From Candidatus Limnocylindrales bacterium (GTDB taxonomy: Bacteria > Moduliflexota > Moduliflexia > Moduliflexales > JAUQPW01): a DNA stretch of 38,662 nucleotides. The notes beneath the pieces are model-generated. The model saw nothing but the letters and a program-made list of their open reading frames with translations. It was not told where the DNA came from and searched no databases. A program made the translations under genes and the position numbers. The stretch spans positions 1 through 38,662 of the forward strand of contig DATMBG010000055.1 in the NCBI GenBank assembly GCA_035559535.1, written 5' to 3'. Shown here one piece after another: positions 16,375 through 24,293 of the stretch (the first letter of the stretch is position 1; every line of letters begins with the position of its first letter).

Positions 16375-16821
16375 TCATATCCCGATTCCGGCTAAATAAG
16401 ATCTAAATTCTTCTGTATGATGTTTCGTCTCTTCTAATTTACTTATAAGTTTATTTTTATCCCAGACCTCAATAAATTTCAACTTTCCAATCAAGGTTAT
16501 ATCCCGGGTCAAACCCACATGATCCCTTAAGGTTTGGGGAATCAGAACACGGCCTGCTTTATCCAGGGTACATTCACAACTGTAATAGGAAACCTGGAGC
16601 ATAAAACTATCGATATGTTGATCCATGGAGGGAAGCTGTGCGATCTTAGCTTCCACTTCTTCCCACTCTTTGAGGGGATAGATTCGAAGATTTTGTCCGT
16701 CGGCCAGGCTCACCAGGTAAAGTTGGTCGTTGTACTTTTCAGCCAGTATCTCGCGGTATTTGGCAGGAAGGTTGAACCGCCCTTTTGGATCTAGTGTGTG
16801 ATCGTATCGACCTCGGAACAT
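16375..16821 (-). CDS. mraZ: Transcriptional regulator MraZ
   Basis: A 148-aa protein with two AbrB-like swapped-hairpin repeats, each with the MraZ core: DPKGRFNLPAKYRE (9-22) and DKAGRVLIPQTLRDHVG in the second half. MraZ forms ring-shaped oligomers that bind short direct repeats upstream of its own gene and repress the division and cell-wall operon. Such repeats are visible 32-57 bp upstream of this start (AAAGTG boxes at 16853-16878). The gene heads the cluster as in most bacteria, 58 bp before rsmH. Length is normal and nothing is odd. Confidence 0.97.
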   Translation of the reverse strand: MFRGRYDHTLDPKGRFNLPAKYREILAEKYNDQLYLVSLADGQNLRIYPLKEWEEVEAKIAQLPSMDQHIDSFMLQVSYYSCECTLDKAGRVLIPQTLRDHVGLTRDITLIGKLKFIEVWDKNKLISKLEETKHHTEEFRSYLAGIGI

Positions 16822-16852
16822 ACATCACCCTTCCCTATCTTCCTTTCCACGA

Positions 16853-16878
16853 CACTTTGCTACACTTTACTTCACTTT
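16853..16878 (-). promoter_or_regulatory. MraZ operator: three AAAGTG boxes
   Basis: On the minus strand, AAAGTG occurs three times with exactly 10-bp periodicity (complement CACTTT at 16853, 16863 and 16873), preceded by GGTGGGG. This matches the published MraZ box pattern of AAAGTG-type repeats in Mollicutes and the TGGG-N5 repeats of enterobacteria. It lies just downstream of the predicted promoter and upstream of mraZ, which is the place for an autorepressor. Confidence 0.85.
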
Positions 16879-16897
16879 ACCCCACCGACGATAACGT

Positions 16898-16926
16898 AGG
16901 TTACGTAATAGTTGTAGACGTGTCAA
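16898..16926 (-). promoter_or_regulatory. Predicted sigma70-type promoter of the mraZ operon
   Basis: On the minus strand a perfect TTGACA (16921-16926) is followed after 17 bp by TAACCT (16898-16903), a poor -10 match. The start point would fall just before the AAAGTG boxes, so bound MraZ would block initiation. Apart from this promoter, the operator and the serA terminator, 16822-17133 shows no gene. Confidence 0.65.
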
Positions 16927-16936
16927 GAAAAATGTT

Positions 16937-16979
16937 TAAAATAAAAACAAAAGCCATCAGGAATTTAATCCGATGGCTT
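16937..16979 (-). terminator. Rho-independent terminator downstream of serA
   Basis: On the minus strand AAGCCATC (16972-16979, read in complement) pairs with GATGGCTT (16951-16958), with a 13-nt loop. The stem is followed directly by TTGTTTTTATTTT. It separates serA from the mraZ promoter. Confidence 0.85.
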
Positions 16980-17133
16980 AAGGATCTTACTTCCAACTTC
17001 TTTTTATAAGCCTATTTAGAACCCCTGGGAAGGGAGGGTGGGAAAAGTAAAAATGTTCTCTGGGACCTCCTTCTTTCTCTGTTTTTTTAGATAAAAGAAT
17101 TAAAAAAAGCTATTTTTAATTCTTAATCAACTT

Positions 17134-18732
17134 TTAAATCTTAATCAACTTAACCACCTGCATCTCCGGGATTTGTCGGAGTCTGGCCAGCACTTCTTCG
17201 GGAACATAATCATCTACCGTGAGGATACTGATGGCCGTTCCACCCCGTTTCTCCCGTCCCAACTGCATTCCTGCAATATTGATTCCGGCATCTCCGAGGA
17301 TAGTTCCAATTTTACCGATCATTCCGGGTATATCTTTGTTGACATGGATTAACATGTACCCCTGGAGATCTGCTTCCACATGGAGGTGATCGACCCGGAC
17401 CAGTTTCAATTCCTTTTTTCCGAGAATAGTTCCGGCGACCGAGTAAGTTTTCTTATCGGTTTTAAGGGTTACCGTGATTAGGCTGGCATAATCTTCGCTG
17501 CTGGAGATTTTGGATTCGACCACGTGAATGCCACGTTCTTTTGCGATGATGGGCGCGTTGACAAAATTTACGTTGGAGGAAGTAATAGGATCTAGCAATC
17601 CCTTCAAAACGGCTACCGGGATAGAAGAGGTTTCGTGCTTTAAAATCTCACCGGTAAGCTGAATCTGGACTTCCTCCATATGTCCTTCGGACCACTGGGA
17701 AACAAAGCTTCCCAATTTTTCGCTCAAAGACAGGAAAGGAAGTAAATAGCTGGCCGATTCCGGGGGAATGGAAGGAAAATTCGCGGCACTGAAAGGAATA
17801 CCCTGTTTTAAAAACTTGACAAACTGCTCGGCAATGGCGATGGAAACATTAATTTGAGCTTCTTTAGTAGAAGCCCCCAGGTGGGGCGTACAGATGACAT
17901 TATCCAGCGCGATAAGCGGAGAATGGGGTGGCGGAGGCTCCTCCTCGAAAACATCCAAAGCCGCACCGGCCACATGACCCGATTGGAGGGCTTCATAGAG
18001 TGCTTGCTCATCGATCATCTCTCCCCGTGCACAGTTGATGATTCGAACGCCTTTTTTTACTTGAGCCAGGGTTTTTGCGTTTAAAAGATGTCGGGTATCT
18101 GGAGTCAAGGCAGCATGGAGAGAAATATAATCCGACTCCCGGAACAGCCGATCCAATTCCACCAATTCTATCTCCATTTTAGCTGCAAGCTCTGTGGAGA
18201 TATATGGATCATAGGCAATGACCCGCATATTAAAACCTTTCATGGCCCGTTTAGCAACCTCTGAACCGACACGACCCATTCCGATAATGCCCAATGTTTT
18301 TCCGGAGAGTTCTACCCCTTCAAATTTTTTCCGTTCCCACTTATGCTGTTTCATGGAGGCATTAGCTTGAGGAATATTTCGAGAAAGGGCCAGTATCATG
18401 GAAAGGGCATGCTCGGCTGTGGTGATGGTATTGGCTCCGGGCGTATTCATTACCACAATCCCTCTCTTACTGGCCGCCGATAAATCAATATTATCCAATC
18501 CGGTTCCTGCCCGACCGATGACCCGCAGGCGTTTTCCGGCTTCAATGACATCAGCATCCACTTTGGTCGCACTCCTTACGATGAGCCCCTCATACTCCTG
18601 GATACAGGAAATCAGCTCATCTCGAGACATACTGGTATGAACATCGGTTACGATGCCTTCTTTCTGAAGAATTTCAACTCCCTCGGGTGAGAGTCCATCG
18701 CTCACGAGTACTTTTATCATAGAACTGCTCAC
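17134..18732 (-). CDS. serA: D-3-phosphoglycerate dehydrogenase SerA (long form with ACT domain)
   Basis: A 532-aa enzyme for the first step of serine synthesis, oxidising 3-phosphoglycerate with NAD+. The Rossmann loop GKTLGIIGMGRVGSEVAKRA is near 143-162. The 2-hydroxyacid dehydrogenase signature follows (ISLHAALTPDTRHLLN, INCARGEMIDEQALYEAL in parts), with the catalytic Arg in CARGE and His in CTPHLGAST. The C-terminal 200 residues form the intervening allosteric substrate-binding domain and an ACT domain (YMLIHVNKDIPGMIGKIGTI), the site of serine feedback in this long type. Start 18732 is GTG; ATG 18720 is an equally possible start. It is downstream of der on the same strand but closed by its own terminator. 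Confidence 0.96.
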   Translation of the reverse strand: MSSSMIKVLVSDGLSPEGVEILQKEGIVTDVHTSMSRDELISCIQEYEGLIVRSATKVDADVIEAGKRLRVIGRAGTGLDNIDLSAASKRGIVVMNTPGANTITTAEHALSMILALSRNIPQANASMKQHKWERKKFEGVELSGKTLGIIGMGRVGSEVAKRAMKGFNMRVIAYDPYISTELAAKMEIELVELDRLFRESDYISLHAALTPDTRHLLNAKTLAQVKKGVRIINCARGEMIDEQALYEALQSGHVAGAALDVFEEEPPPPHSPLIALDNVICTPHLGASTKEAQINVSIAIAEQFVKFLKQGIPFSAANFPSIPPESASYLLPFLSLSEKLGSFVSQWSEGHMEEVQIQLTGEILKHETSSIPVAVLKGLLDPITSSNVNFVNAPIIAKERGIHVVESKISSSEDYASLITVTLKTDKKTYSVAGTILGKKELKLVRVDHLHVEADLQGYMLIHVNKDIPGMIGKIGTILGDAGINIAGMQLGREKRGGTAISILTVDDYVPEEVLARLRQIPEMQVVKLIKI

Positions 18733-18753
18733 TTCATAGGATCCAGAGACATA

Positions 18754-18794
18754 AAGACGCGGTGATATGGAGATTTCCTATATCACCGCGTCTT
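18754..18794. repeat. Perfect 15-bp palindrome between der and serA
   Basis: AAGACGCGGTGATAT (18754-18768) and its exact complement (18780-18794) flank an 11-nt loop. The arms are built from the same GAGACxx-like 7-mer vocabulary as the tracts in murF and ftsI. No T-run follows on either strand, so it is more likely a repeat-derived hairpin than a terminator. It lies 20 bp downstream of the der stop and 22 bp before the serA start. Confidence 0.75.
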
Positions 18795-18813
18795 CATATC
18801 TCCACGTCCTTCC

Positions 18814-20148
18814 TTATTCTCGTCTCCCTCGAAAAATAAGCCGAATCGGGGTACCTTCAAAGCCTAGATGCTCCCGAATCTGGTTCTCTAAATACCGCTT
18901 ATAAGAAAAATGAATTCCCTGGGGATAATTACAAAATATAATAAAGGTAGGGGGCTTGATGTTAACCTGAGTGATATAAAAAAGCTTTACATATCGCCCC
19001 TGGAAGGATGGCGGTTGAAAGTTTTTAACTGCCGACTCTAAAATTTTATTTAACTCAGAGGTAGAGACTTTTTTAGTATACTCGGCAAAAACCCGATCTA
19101 CCCATTCTATGATTTTAAAAACCCGCTTCCCTGTTAAAGCTGAAATGAAGAGGATGGGAGCATAATCGAGATACTTAAACCGTTGTCGGATCTTTTCTAT
19201 ATAGGGTTGGGTTGAAGGGTGATCTTTTTCAACCAGATCCCATTTATTGACCACCAGGATACATCCCCGACCGGCCTCGTGGATATGTCCGGCAATACGC
19301 ACATCTTGGTCTGTAACCCCTTCCCCGGCATCAATCATCATCAAAGCAATATCGCTTCGCTCCAGACTTCGAAAGGCACGGACTACACTATATCGTTCAA
19401 CGGCTTGATTTATACGACTTTTCCGTCGAATTCCGGCAGTATCAATCAAAATATATTTTCGTCCGTTAATGATAATCGGGGTATCGATGGAATCCCGGGT
19501 GGTACCGGGTTCATCAGCCACCAAAACCCGCTCTTCTCCTAACAGATAGTTTACCAGAGAAGATTTTCCCACGTTGGGTCTTCCAACGACGGCTATCTTA
19601 ATGGATTCCGCTTCCGCCTCTTCCGGGAGGTTATCCTGAGAAGGAAGTTGTCGACAGATAGCATCTAACAGTTCATCCAGTCGGTAGCCATGCTCTGCCG
19701 AGATAGGATAAATTTTGTCAACTCCCAGCTTATAAAACTCCAAAACTTTATCTTCCTGCTTGGAACTATCGATTTTGTTTACTACATAAAAGACTGGTTT
19801 ATTAACTTTCCTGAGGATCTGAACCACATCATAATCTGAAGGAACCAGCCCTTCTTTTGCATCCATCAGAAAAACAATGGCATCGGCTTCCTCCAGGGCT
19901 ATCTGAGTTTGCCGACGCATCAGAGAAAGCATTTTATCCTTGGATTCTGGTTCCAGTCCCCCTGTATCGACTACATCAAACCTGTGACCCACCCATTCAC
20001 ATTCTCCATAAATCCGATCTCGTGTAACTCCCGGCAGATTTTCAATAATCGCCCTTCGTTTTCCGATAAGTCGGTTAAATAAGGTGGATTTCCCCACATT
20101 AGGCCGTCCGATGATGGCAACCACAGGCTTTGTTTTATTAGACGTCAT
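18814..20148 (-). CDS. der: Ribosome-associated GTPase Der (EngA)
   Basis: A 444-aa protein with two tandem GTPase domains, unique to this family, needed for 50S subunit assembly. Domain 1 has GRPNVGKSTLFNRL (14-27), DTGG and NKID. Domain 2 has GRPNVGKSSLVNYLL near 188-202, DTAGIRRKS and NKWD. A C-terminal KH-like domain ends in LIFRGRRE. Length is standard. It is followed on the same strand by serA after 81 bp. A 249-bp gap separates it from the divergent solute-binding protein gene. Confidence 0.98.
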   Translation of the reverse strand: MTSNKTKPVVAIIGRPNVGKSTLFNRLIGKRRAIIENLPGVTRDRIYGECEWVGHRFDVVDTGGLEPESKDKMLSLMRRQTQIALEEADAIVFLMDAKEGLVPSDYDVVQILRKVNKPVFYVVNKIDSSKQEDKVLEFYKLGVDKIYPISAEHGYRLDELLDAICRQLPSQDNLPEEAEAESIKIAVVGRPNVGKSSLVNYLLGEERVLVADEPGTTRDSIDTPIIINGRKYILIDTAGIRRKSRINQAVERYSVVRAFRSLERSDIALMMIDAGEGVTDQDVRIAGHIHEAGRGCILVVNKWDLVEKDHPSTQPYIEKIRQRFKYLDYAPILFISALTGKRVFKIIEWVDRVFAEYTKKVSTSELNKILESAVKNFQPPSFQGRYVKLFYITQVNIKPPTFIIFCNYPQGIHFSYKRYLENQIREHLGFEGTPIRLIFRGRRE

Positions 20149-20301
20149 GGTGGTTTAAAAAATTTAACTCAATAAATCTTCTGGTTTCATTCAAACCCAT
20201 GCAACCCGGTATGCTTTTATTTACATCATACCCTGGGAATTCGTCAAGGTTAATAACAGGACACCCAGGTCCAAAGAATTAAGCGTGAGAAAAGAATTTA
20301 C

Positions 20302-20330
20302 TTGAAGCCTTCCAGGTCTTTTGCTAGTAT
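20302..20330 (+). promoter_or_regulatory. Predicted promoter of the solute-binding protein gene
   Basis: TTGAAG (20302-20307) and TAGTAT (20325-20330) are separated by 17 bp, about 68 bp before the start codon. Each box matches the sigma70 consensus at four of six positions. No operator is obvious. The remaining part of 20149-20397 shows nothing I recognise. Confidence 0.5.
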
Positions 20331-20397
20331 GGTTAAACTTTTATTCATTTCTTTATAGGGTAGATATGGTATGGGGTTTAAAGGAGGCTTTTAAACT

Positions 20398-21684
20398 ATG
20401 GAACATTTACTTATAAACCGTCGCCAATTCATTAAAAGGATGGCCGGAACCCTGGCAGGGTTATCCAGTTTTGCTATTTTTCGGCCTGCTCAGGTTACAG
20501 CAACAACTCCTGAGCTGACCATGCTTAGCTGGAATCATTTTGTTCCGGCCTTTGATGAAAAATTGAAAGAAGTAGCTGCCAGATTTGCCAGAGAAGCAGG
20601 AGTCGTGGTTCGAGTAGACCACATGCCCCATTTGCAAATTCCGGCTAAATTAGCTTCGGAGATTCACGCCCAGGCCGGGCATGATATTGTTTGGATGGCC
20701 GAAGGATCTCCCTGGCTTTATCACGAACATTTAATAGATGTGGACGATGTCGTCGTAGCGTTGGGGGAAAAACAAGGCGGGTTCTATTCCTTTGCTAAAG
20801 AGGGGGCTTTTGTAAAGGACTCATGGAAAGCGGTTCCCTGGTATTGGTTTGCCTTTCCAGGGTTATACCGGGAGGACCTCTTCGGACAGGCGGGGCTTCA
20901 GGCTCCCGATAGTTGGGAAGATCTTTTAAATGCCGGACGGATTTTGAAGAAACAAGGACATCCGGTAGGAATTCCTATCAGCCAGTGTACCGATGCTTAT
21001 AACACTTTCTGGGCAGTTCTCTGGGGATTTGGGGGGAAGGTTCTGGAAGCAGACGGAAAAACCATCGCTTTAAATTCTCCCGAAACGGTCACAACTCTGG
21101 AGTATTATAAGAGTTTGTATGAAGAAGCTATGGATCCAGAAGTCCTATCCTGGGATGATGCCGGTAATAACCGGTTTCTTATATCCGGAAAGGGATGCTG
21201 GATCCACAATCCCATCAGTGCCTACTTATCCGCCGTTGACAAGAAAATGGATATTGCCAACAAAATCGGTATTCACTCGACTCCCAAAGGACCTGCCGGA
21301 AGATTTGTAGCACTTCCTATCCATGAACTGGGAATTTGGAGGTTTTCAAAAAATCAAGAACTGGCAAAAACCTTCCTTCAATACTTGATAGAACCCGAAA
21401 ACTATGTGGAGTTAATGATAGCAGGGGAGGGATTCAGTCAGGGGGTTTTCAAAGCCTATGAGAATCATCCCCTGTGGATGGAGAATCCGAAGTTTAAAAT
21501 TCTACCTGGGGAAGCCAGATTTGCTCACTCCCAGGGCTGGCCTTCTCCGCCCAATCCCTACATCCAACGGATCGATAATTTATACATCTTGCCTAATATG
21601 GTTGCTAAAGTTGTAAACGGAACCCCGATTAAAACGGCCATAGCCTGGGCCGAAGAGGAAATTAAAAGAGTTTTAGAAAGTTAG
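20398..21684 (+). CDS. ABC-transporter extracellular solute-binding protein (family 1, sugar-type), Tat-exported
   Basis: A 428-aa periplasmic binding protein. The N-terminus has a twin-arginine motif, NRRQFIKR (7-14), followed by a hydrophobic stretch and a likely cleavage near residue 35, so it is exported folded. The body follows the family 1 pattern: LTMLSWNHFVPAFDEKLKEVAARF at the start of the mature domain (in parts), DIVWMAEGSPW, and the DSWEDLLNAGRILKKQGHPVGIP region with the INPISAY-like ligand wall later. Ligands of this family are usually sugars or polyols; the specific one is not readable. The start has AAGGAGG upstream. No permease or ATPase gene is adjacent, so it must work with components encoded elsewhere. 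It sits alone between der and iscU, both on the other strand. Confidence 0.9.
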   Translation: MEHLLINRRQFIKRMAGTLAGLSSFAIFRPAQVTATTPELTMLSWNHFVPAFDEKLKEVAARFAREAGVVVRVDHMPHLQIPAKLASEIHAQAGHDIVWMAEGSPWLYHEHLIDVDDVVVALGEKQGGFYSFAKEGAFVKDSWKAVPWYWFAFPGLYREDLFGQAGLQAPDSWEDLLNAGRILKKQGHPVGIPISQCTDAYNTFWAVLWGFGGKVLEADGKTIALNSPETVTTLEYYKSLYEEAMDPEVLSWDDAGNNRFLISGKGCWIHNPISAYLSAVDKKMDIANKIGIHSTPKGPAGRFVALPIHELGIWRFSKNQELAKTFLQYLIEPENYVELMIAGEGFSQGVFKAYENHPLWMENPKFKILPGEARFAHSQGWPSPPNPYIQRIDNLYILPNMVAKVVNGTPIKTAIAWAEEEIKRVLES

Positions 21685-21700
21685 AAGAACAGAAAGGAAG

Positions 21701-21769
21701 GAAAGAATGGAAGAATGAAGGACTCCCTCCACAGAATCTCCAGAGGGTTTCCTTCCCTCCCATTCTTTC
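21701..21769. terminator. Long hairpin after the solute-binding protein gene
   Basis: GAAAGAATGG (21701-21710) pairs perfectly with CCATTCTTTC (21760-21769), and an inner GAAGGA...CCCTC pairs with GAGGG...TCCTTC. No clean T-run follows on the plus strand. It lies in the convergent gap between this gene and iscU and could end transcripts from both sides. Confidence 0.55.
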
Positions 21770-21837
21770 AGAAATAATTAAATTAAACCCACACCCTCCC
21801 AAAGCCAGGGGGTTTCTTTGAGCTCTTTTATACCGTT

Positions 21838-22209
21838 CTACGCCCGATTCTTTGTCTTATAATCCTGAATAGCCGTTTGAACGGCGTCCTCTGCCAACAT
21901 AGAACCATGAACGGTTGCCGGTTCAAGTCCTCCAAGAGCTTTGTCGATATCTTTATGTGAGATTTTAAGGGCTTCTTCCAGGGTTTTTCCTATCAGCATT
22001 TCTGTAACAACCGACCCGCTGGCTATGGCTGCCGGACACCCGTAGGTTTTAAATTTTGCTTCATAAATCTTATCCCCTTTAACCCGGATGTGTAAGCTCA
22101 TGATATCCCCACAGGCAGGATTGGTGACCCTTCCCTTGCCATCTGCATCTTCGATTTCACCCACATTTCTCGGATTTTCAAAATGATCGAGAAGTTGTTG
22201 GTTATACAT
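21838..22209 (-). CDS. iscU: IscU/NifU-N-like iron-sulfur cluster scaffold with the third Cys replaced
   Basis: A 123-aa protein with the IscU fold pattern: MYNQQLLDHFENPRNVG at the N-terminus, NPACGD (30-35, Cys33 and Asp35) and YGCPAAIASGS (Cys58). The third ligand, normally Cys in an HCSxLA motif, is Gly102 here (VHGSMLAEDAV, 100-110). IscU proteins assemble Fe-S clusters with a cysteine desulfurase, and that third Cys receives sulfur in the classical mechanism. Its loss suggests altered chemistry, cluster transfer rather than assembly, or a distinct subfamily. No iscS, iscA, fdx or iscR is adjacent. The start is supported by the family-typical N-terminus. The downstream neighbour is convergent and the upstream decarboxylase ends 58 bp away. 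Confidence 0.9.
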   Translation of the reverse strand: MYNQQLLDHFENPRNVGEIEDADGKGRVTNPACGDIMSLHIRVKGDKIYEAKFKTYGCPAAIASGSVVTEMLIGKTLEEALKISHKDIDKALGGLEPATVHGSMLAEDAVQTAIQDYKTKNRA

Positions 22210-22267
22210 CCAACCAAAACAGTCCTGGGTCTTAAGTGACAGGTCTCATAAGTCTTTTTCTTATCAC

Positions 22268-23752
22268 CTAATACCCAGAACTTACTTCTTTAAGTTTTTC
22301 CCGAATAATCTCCCAGGCTCGACGGACATGTTTTTCTTCGGTACGTATATTACCGATGGCCAGGCGCAGGACGTACCGATTGTGTAACCTGGTGTGGGAC
22401 AAAAACACTTCATGGGTTCCGTTAATTGCCTCTAACAGGCGTTCATTCAAGTGGTTTAAGGTCTCTTCCTGATCCATATGGGGTGGGTGAGCCCGGAAGC
22501 AAATGGTACTGAAAGGAGTGGGAGTCATACGCTCGAAATTTGGGTCAGCATCGATCCATGCCGCAAAATCTTGAGCCAGTTGGATATGTTTACGGATTCG
22601 GGCCGCTATTCCCTCCCATCCGAAATATCTGAGCACAAACCACAGTTTTAGGGCTCTGAAACGTCGACCCAACTGAACCCCATAGTCCATGAGGTTCTCT
22701 ACCTGATGGTCCTGAGATGTACGAAGGTATTCCGGAACCAGGCTGAAGGCTCGCCGCAATATCTCCGGTTTACGGGTGTAGAAAGCACTGAGATCTACAG
22801 GCACAAACAGCCATTTGTGGGGATTCGTTACCAGGGAGTCCGCCCGATCACAACCTGCAAGGACATGACGCATTTCCGGTATCACTGCCGCCATCCCTCC
22901 GTAAGCTCCGTCCACATGTAGCCATAACCCTTCCCGTTCACAAATTTCTGCAATTTCAGGAACAGGGTCTATACTGGTAGTTGAAGTCGTACCCACCGTC
23001 GCGACCACACAGAAGGGCCTCCATCCTTGACGTCGATCCTCGTTAATAGCCTGAGCCAGAGCCTTCGGTTGCATCCGAAACCCTTCGTCCACGGGAATCT
23101 TGCGAACACCGGCCAGACCTATACCCAGGGTGATGGCGGCTTTATCCACAGAGGAATGGGCCTGTTCTGAAGTATAAAGCCTTAACCGGGGTACTTCAGT
23201 TCGACCTGCCAGACCTTGTTCGCGAATCTGTAAATCCATCAATTGCTCCCGTGCAGCAGCTATGGCGTGAAGGGTACTGATAGACGCCGTATCATAAATA
23301 ATCCCCCAGAACTCCTGGGGTAAACCCAGCATTTGCCGTAACCAGTCCAGGGTTACCTGCTCAAGTTCTGTGGCCGATGGACAGGTCTTCCATAACATGC
23401 CGTTGATGTTAAAAGCAGCACTGAGCAACTCCCCAAGTATACCCGGCCCACTGCCGGTGATGGAAAAATAGGCAAAGAAATTAGGGTGATTCCAATGGGT
23501 CATGCCAGGGAGGATAATTCTATCCACATCTGCCAGAATCGTTTCCATGGGCTCACCCAAGGTAGGCGGTAAGGATGGTAATTGGGCACGGATATCCCCG
23601 GGGGCTACATCTGGAAGTACCGGGTACTTCTCGATCTGTTCCAGATAATCGGCTATCCAGTCTACCAGTTGATGGGCAAATCGACGGAACTCCTCAGAGG
23701 GTAAATCCCCTAAGGAATGGGTTGTAGAGTTTGAAATATCCGGTTTTGTCAT
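22268..23752 (-). CDS. Group II PLP-dependent amino-acid decarboxylase (aromatic L-amino-acid type)
   Basis: A 494-aa PLP enzyme. The cofactor-binding Lys313 is in NPHKWLFVPVD, with the pyridine-binding Asp281 in HVDGAYGG and a stacking His199 in SEQAHSSVDKA. The N-terminal HWNHPNFFAYF block and the CPSATELEQVTLDWL block are typical of aromatic L-amino-acid decarboxylases. Family members release CO2 from Tyr, Trp, DOPA or Glu; some plant and insect members are aldehyde synthases. Substrate cannot be fixed from sequence. It is on the same strand as iscU, 58 bp upstream of it, but shares no obvious function. Bases 23753-24087 upstream hold no gene I can support. Confidence 0.9.
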   Translation of the reverse strand: MTKPDISNSTTHSLGDLPSEEFRRFAHQLVDWIADYLEQIEKYPVLPDVAPGDIRAQLPSLPPTLGEPMETILADVDRIILPGMTHWNHPNFFAYFSITGSGPGILGELLSAAFNINGMLWKTCPSATELEQVTLDWLRQMLGLPQEFWGIIYDTASISTLHAIAAAREQLMDLQIREQGLAGRTEVPRLRLYTSEQAHSSVDKAAITLGIGLAGVRKIPVDEGFRMQPKALAQAINEDRRQGWRPFCVVATVGTTSTTSIDPVPEIAEICEREGLWLHVDGAYGGMAAVIPEMRHVLAGCDRADSLVTNPHKWLFVPVDLSAFYTRKPEILRRAFSLVPEYLRTSQDHQVENLMDYGVQLGRRFRALKLWFVLRYFGWEGIAARIRKHIQLAQDFAAWIDADPNFERMTPTPFSTICFRAHPPHMDQEETLNHLNERLLEAINGTHEVFLSHTRLHNRYVLRLAIGNIRTEEKHVRRAWEIIREKLKEVSSGY

Positions 23753-24087
23753 TTATAATCTCAAAACTATCGAAGCGCCACGTATTCAGAGATTTAAAAT
23801 AACTTTTTTAAGATCTCCGTACACGCTAGGCTTTTGAGGCTTAGAAATTAAATCCTGATTCCATGATAATTAATTCTATGTAAAACTGACATGGGGAGAA
23901 AAAAAAAGCAACAGGATTTTTGGAGTTTTGATGAAGATCGTTAAAACTGGCACTAAATATGCTTAAATTTAAAGAAGTATGTTTGAAAAGGAAACTCCTA
24001 GGGAGCAAGAAGTGTGGAAGGCTCTCGAGAGAAGAGAGGAAGATCCTTAAAACAGGATTAGATCCCATGATCCAGGAGGTGAGGAAA

Positions 24088-24273
24088 GTGCAAAATCCAT
24101 CTCATTCCACCGATTCAGAATATGCTTTGATTCGTGAGGTATTGAAAAAACTTTCAACTACCCAACATAGTCTGGAGGAGAGATTGAAAGCTTTAGGAGT
24201 CATCTTAAATGAAGAAGAAACAAAGAGTTCCTCTAAATCTGATCCAAAACACCCGGAGAGTAAAAAACCTTAA
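24088..24273 (+). CDS. Small charged protein of unknown function
   Basis: A 61-aa product with an amphipathic helical middle (YALIREVLKKLSTTQHSLEERLKALGVIL) and a Ser/Lys/Glu/Pro-rich tail. I choose GTG 24088 because a full AGGAGG lies eight bases upstream. The same frame is open from ATG 23959, but the added residues are Lys/Arg-rich and look non-coding. No family is recognised. The helix could form a short coiled coil. It is convergent with the downstream protease gene, 20 bp apart. Confidence 0.5.
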   Translation: MQNPSHSTDSEYALIREVLKKLSTTQHSLEERLKALGVILNEEETKSSSKSDPKHPESKKP

Positions 24274-24293
24274 ACAGGGGAATGAAAGTTAAT

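Noticed and set aside
23841-24068. Minus-strand 75-codon frame rich in Phe, Leu and Ser
   Set aside because: It overlaps the better-supported plus-strand small gene region, and its composition reflects an AT-rich, pyrimidine-biased complement.
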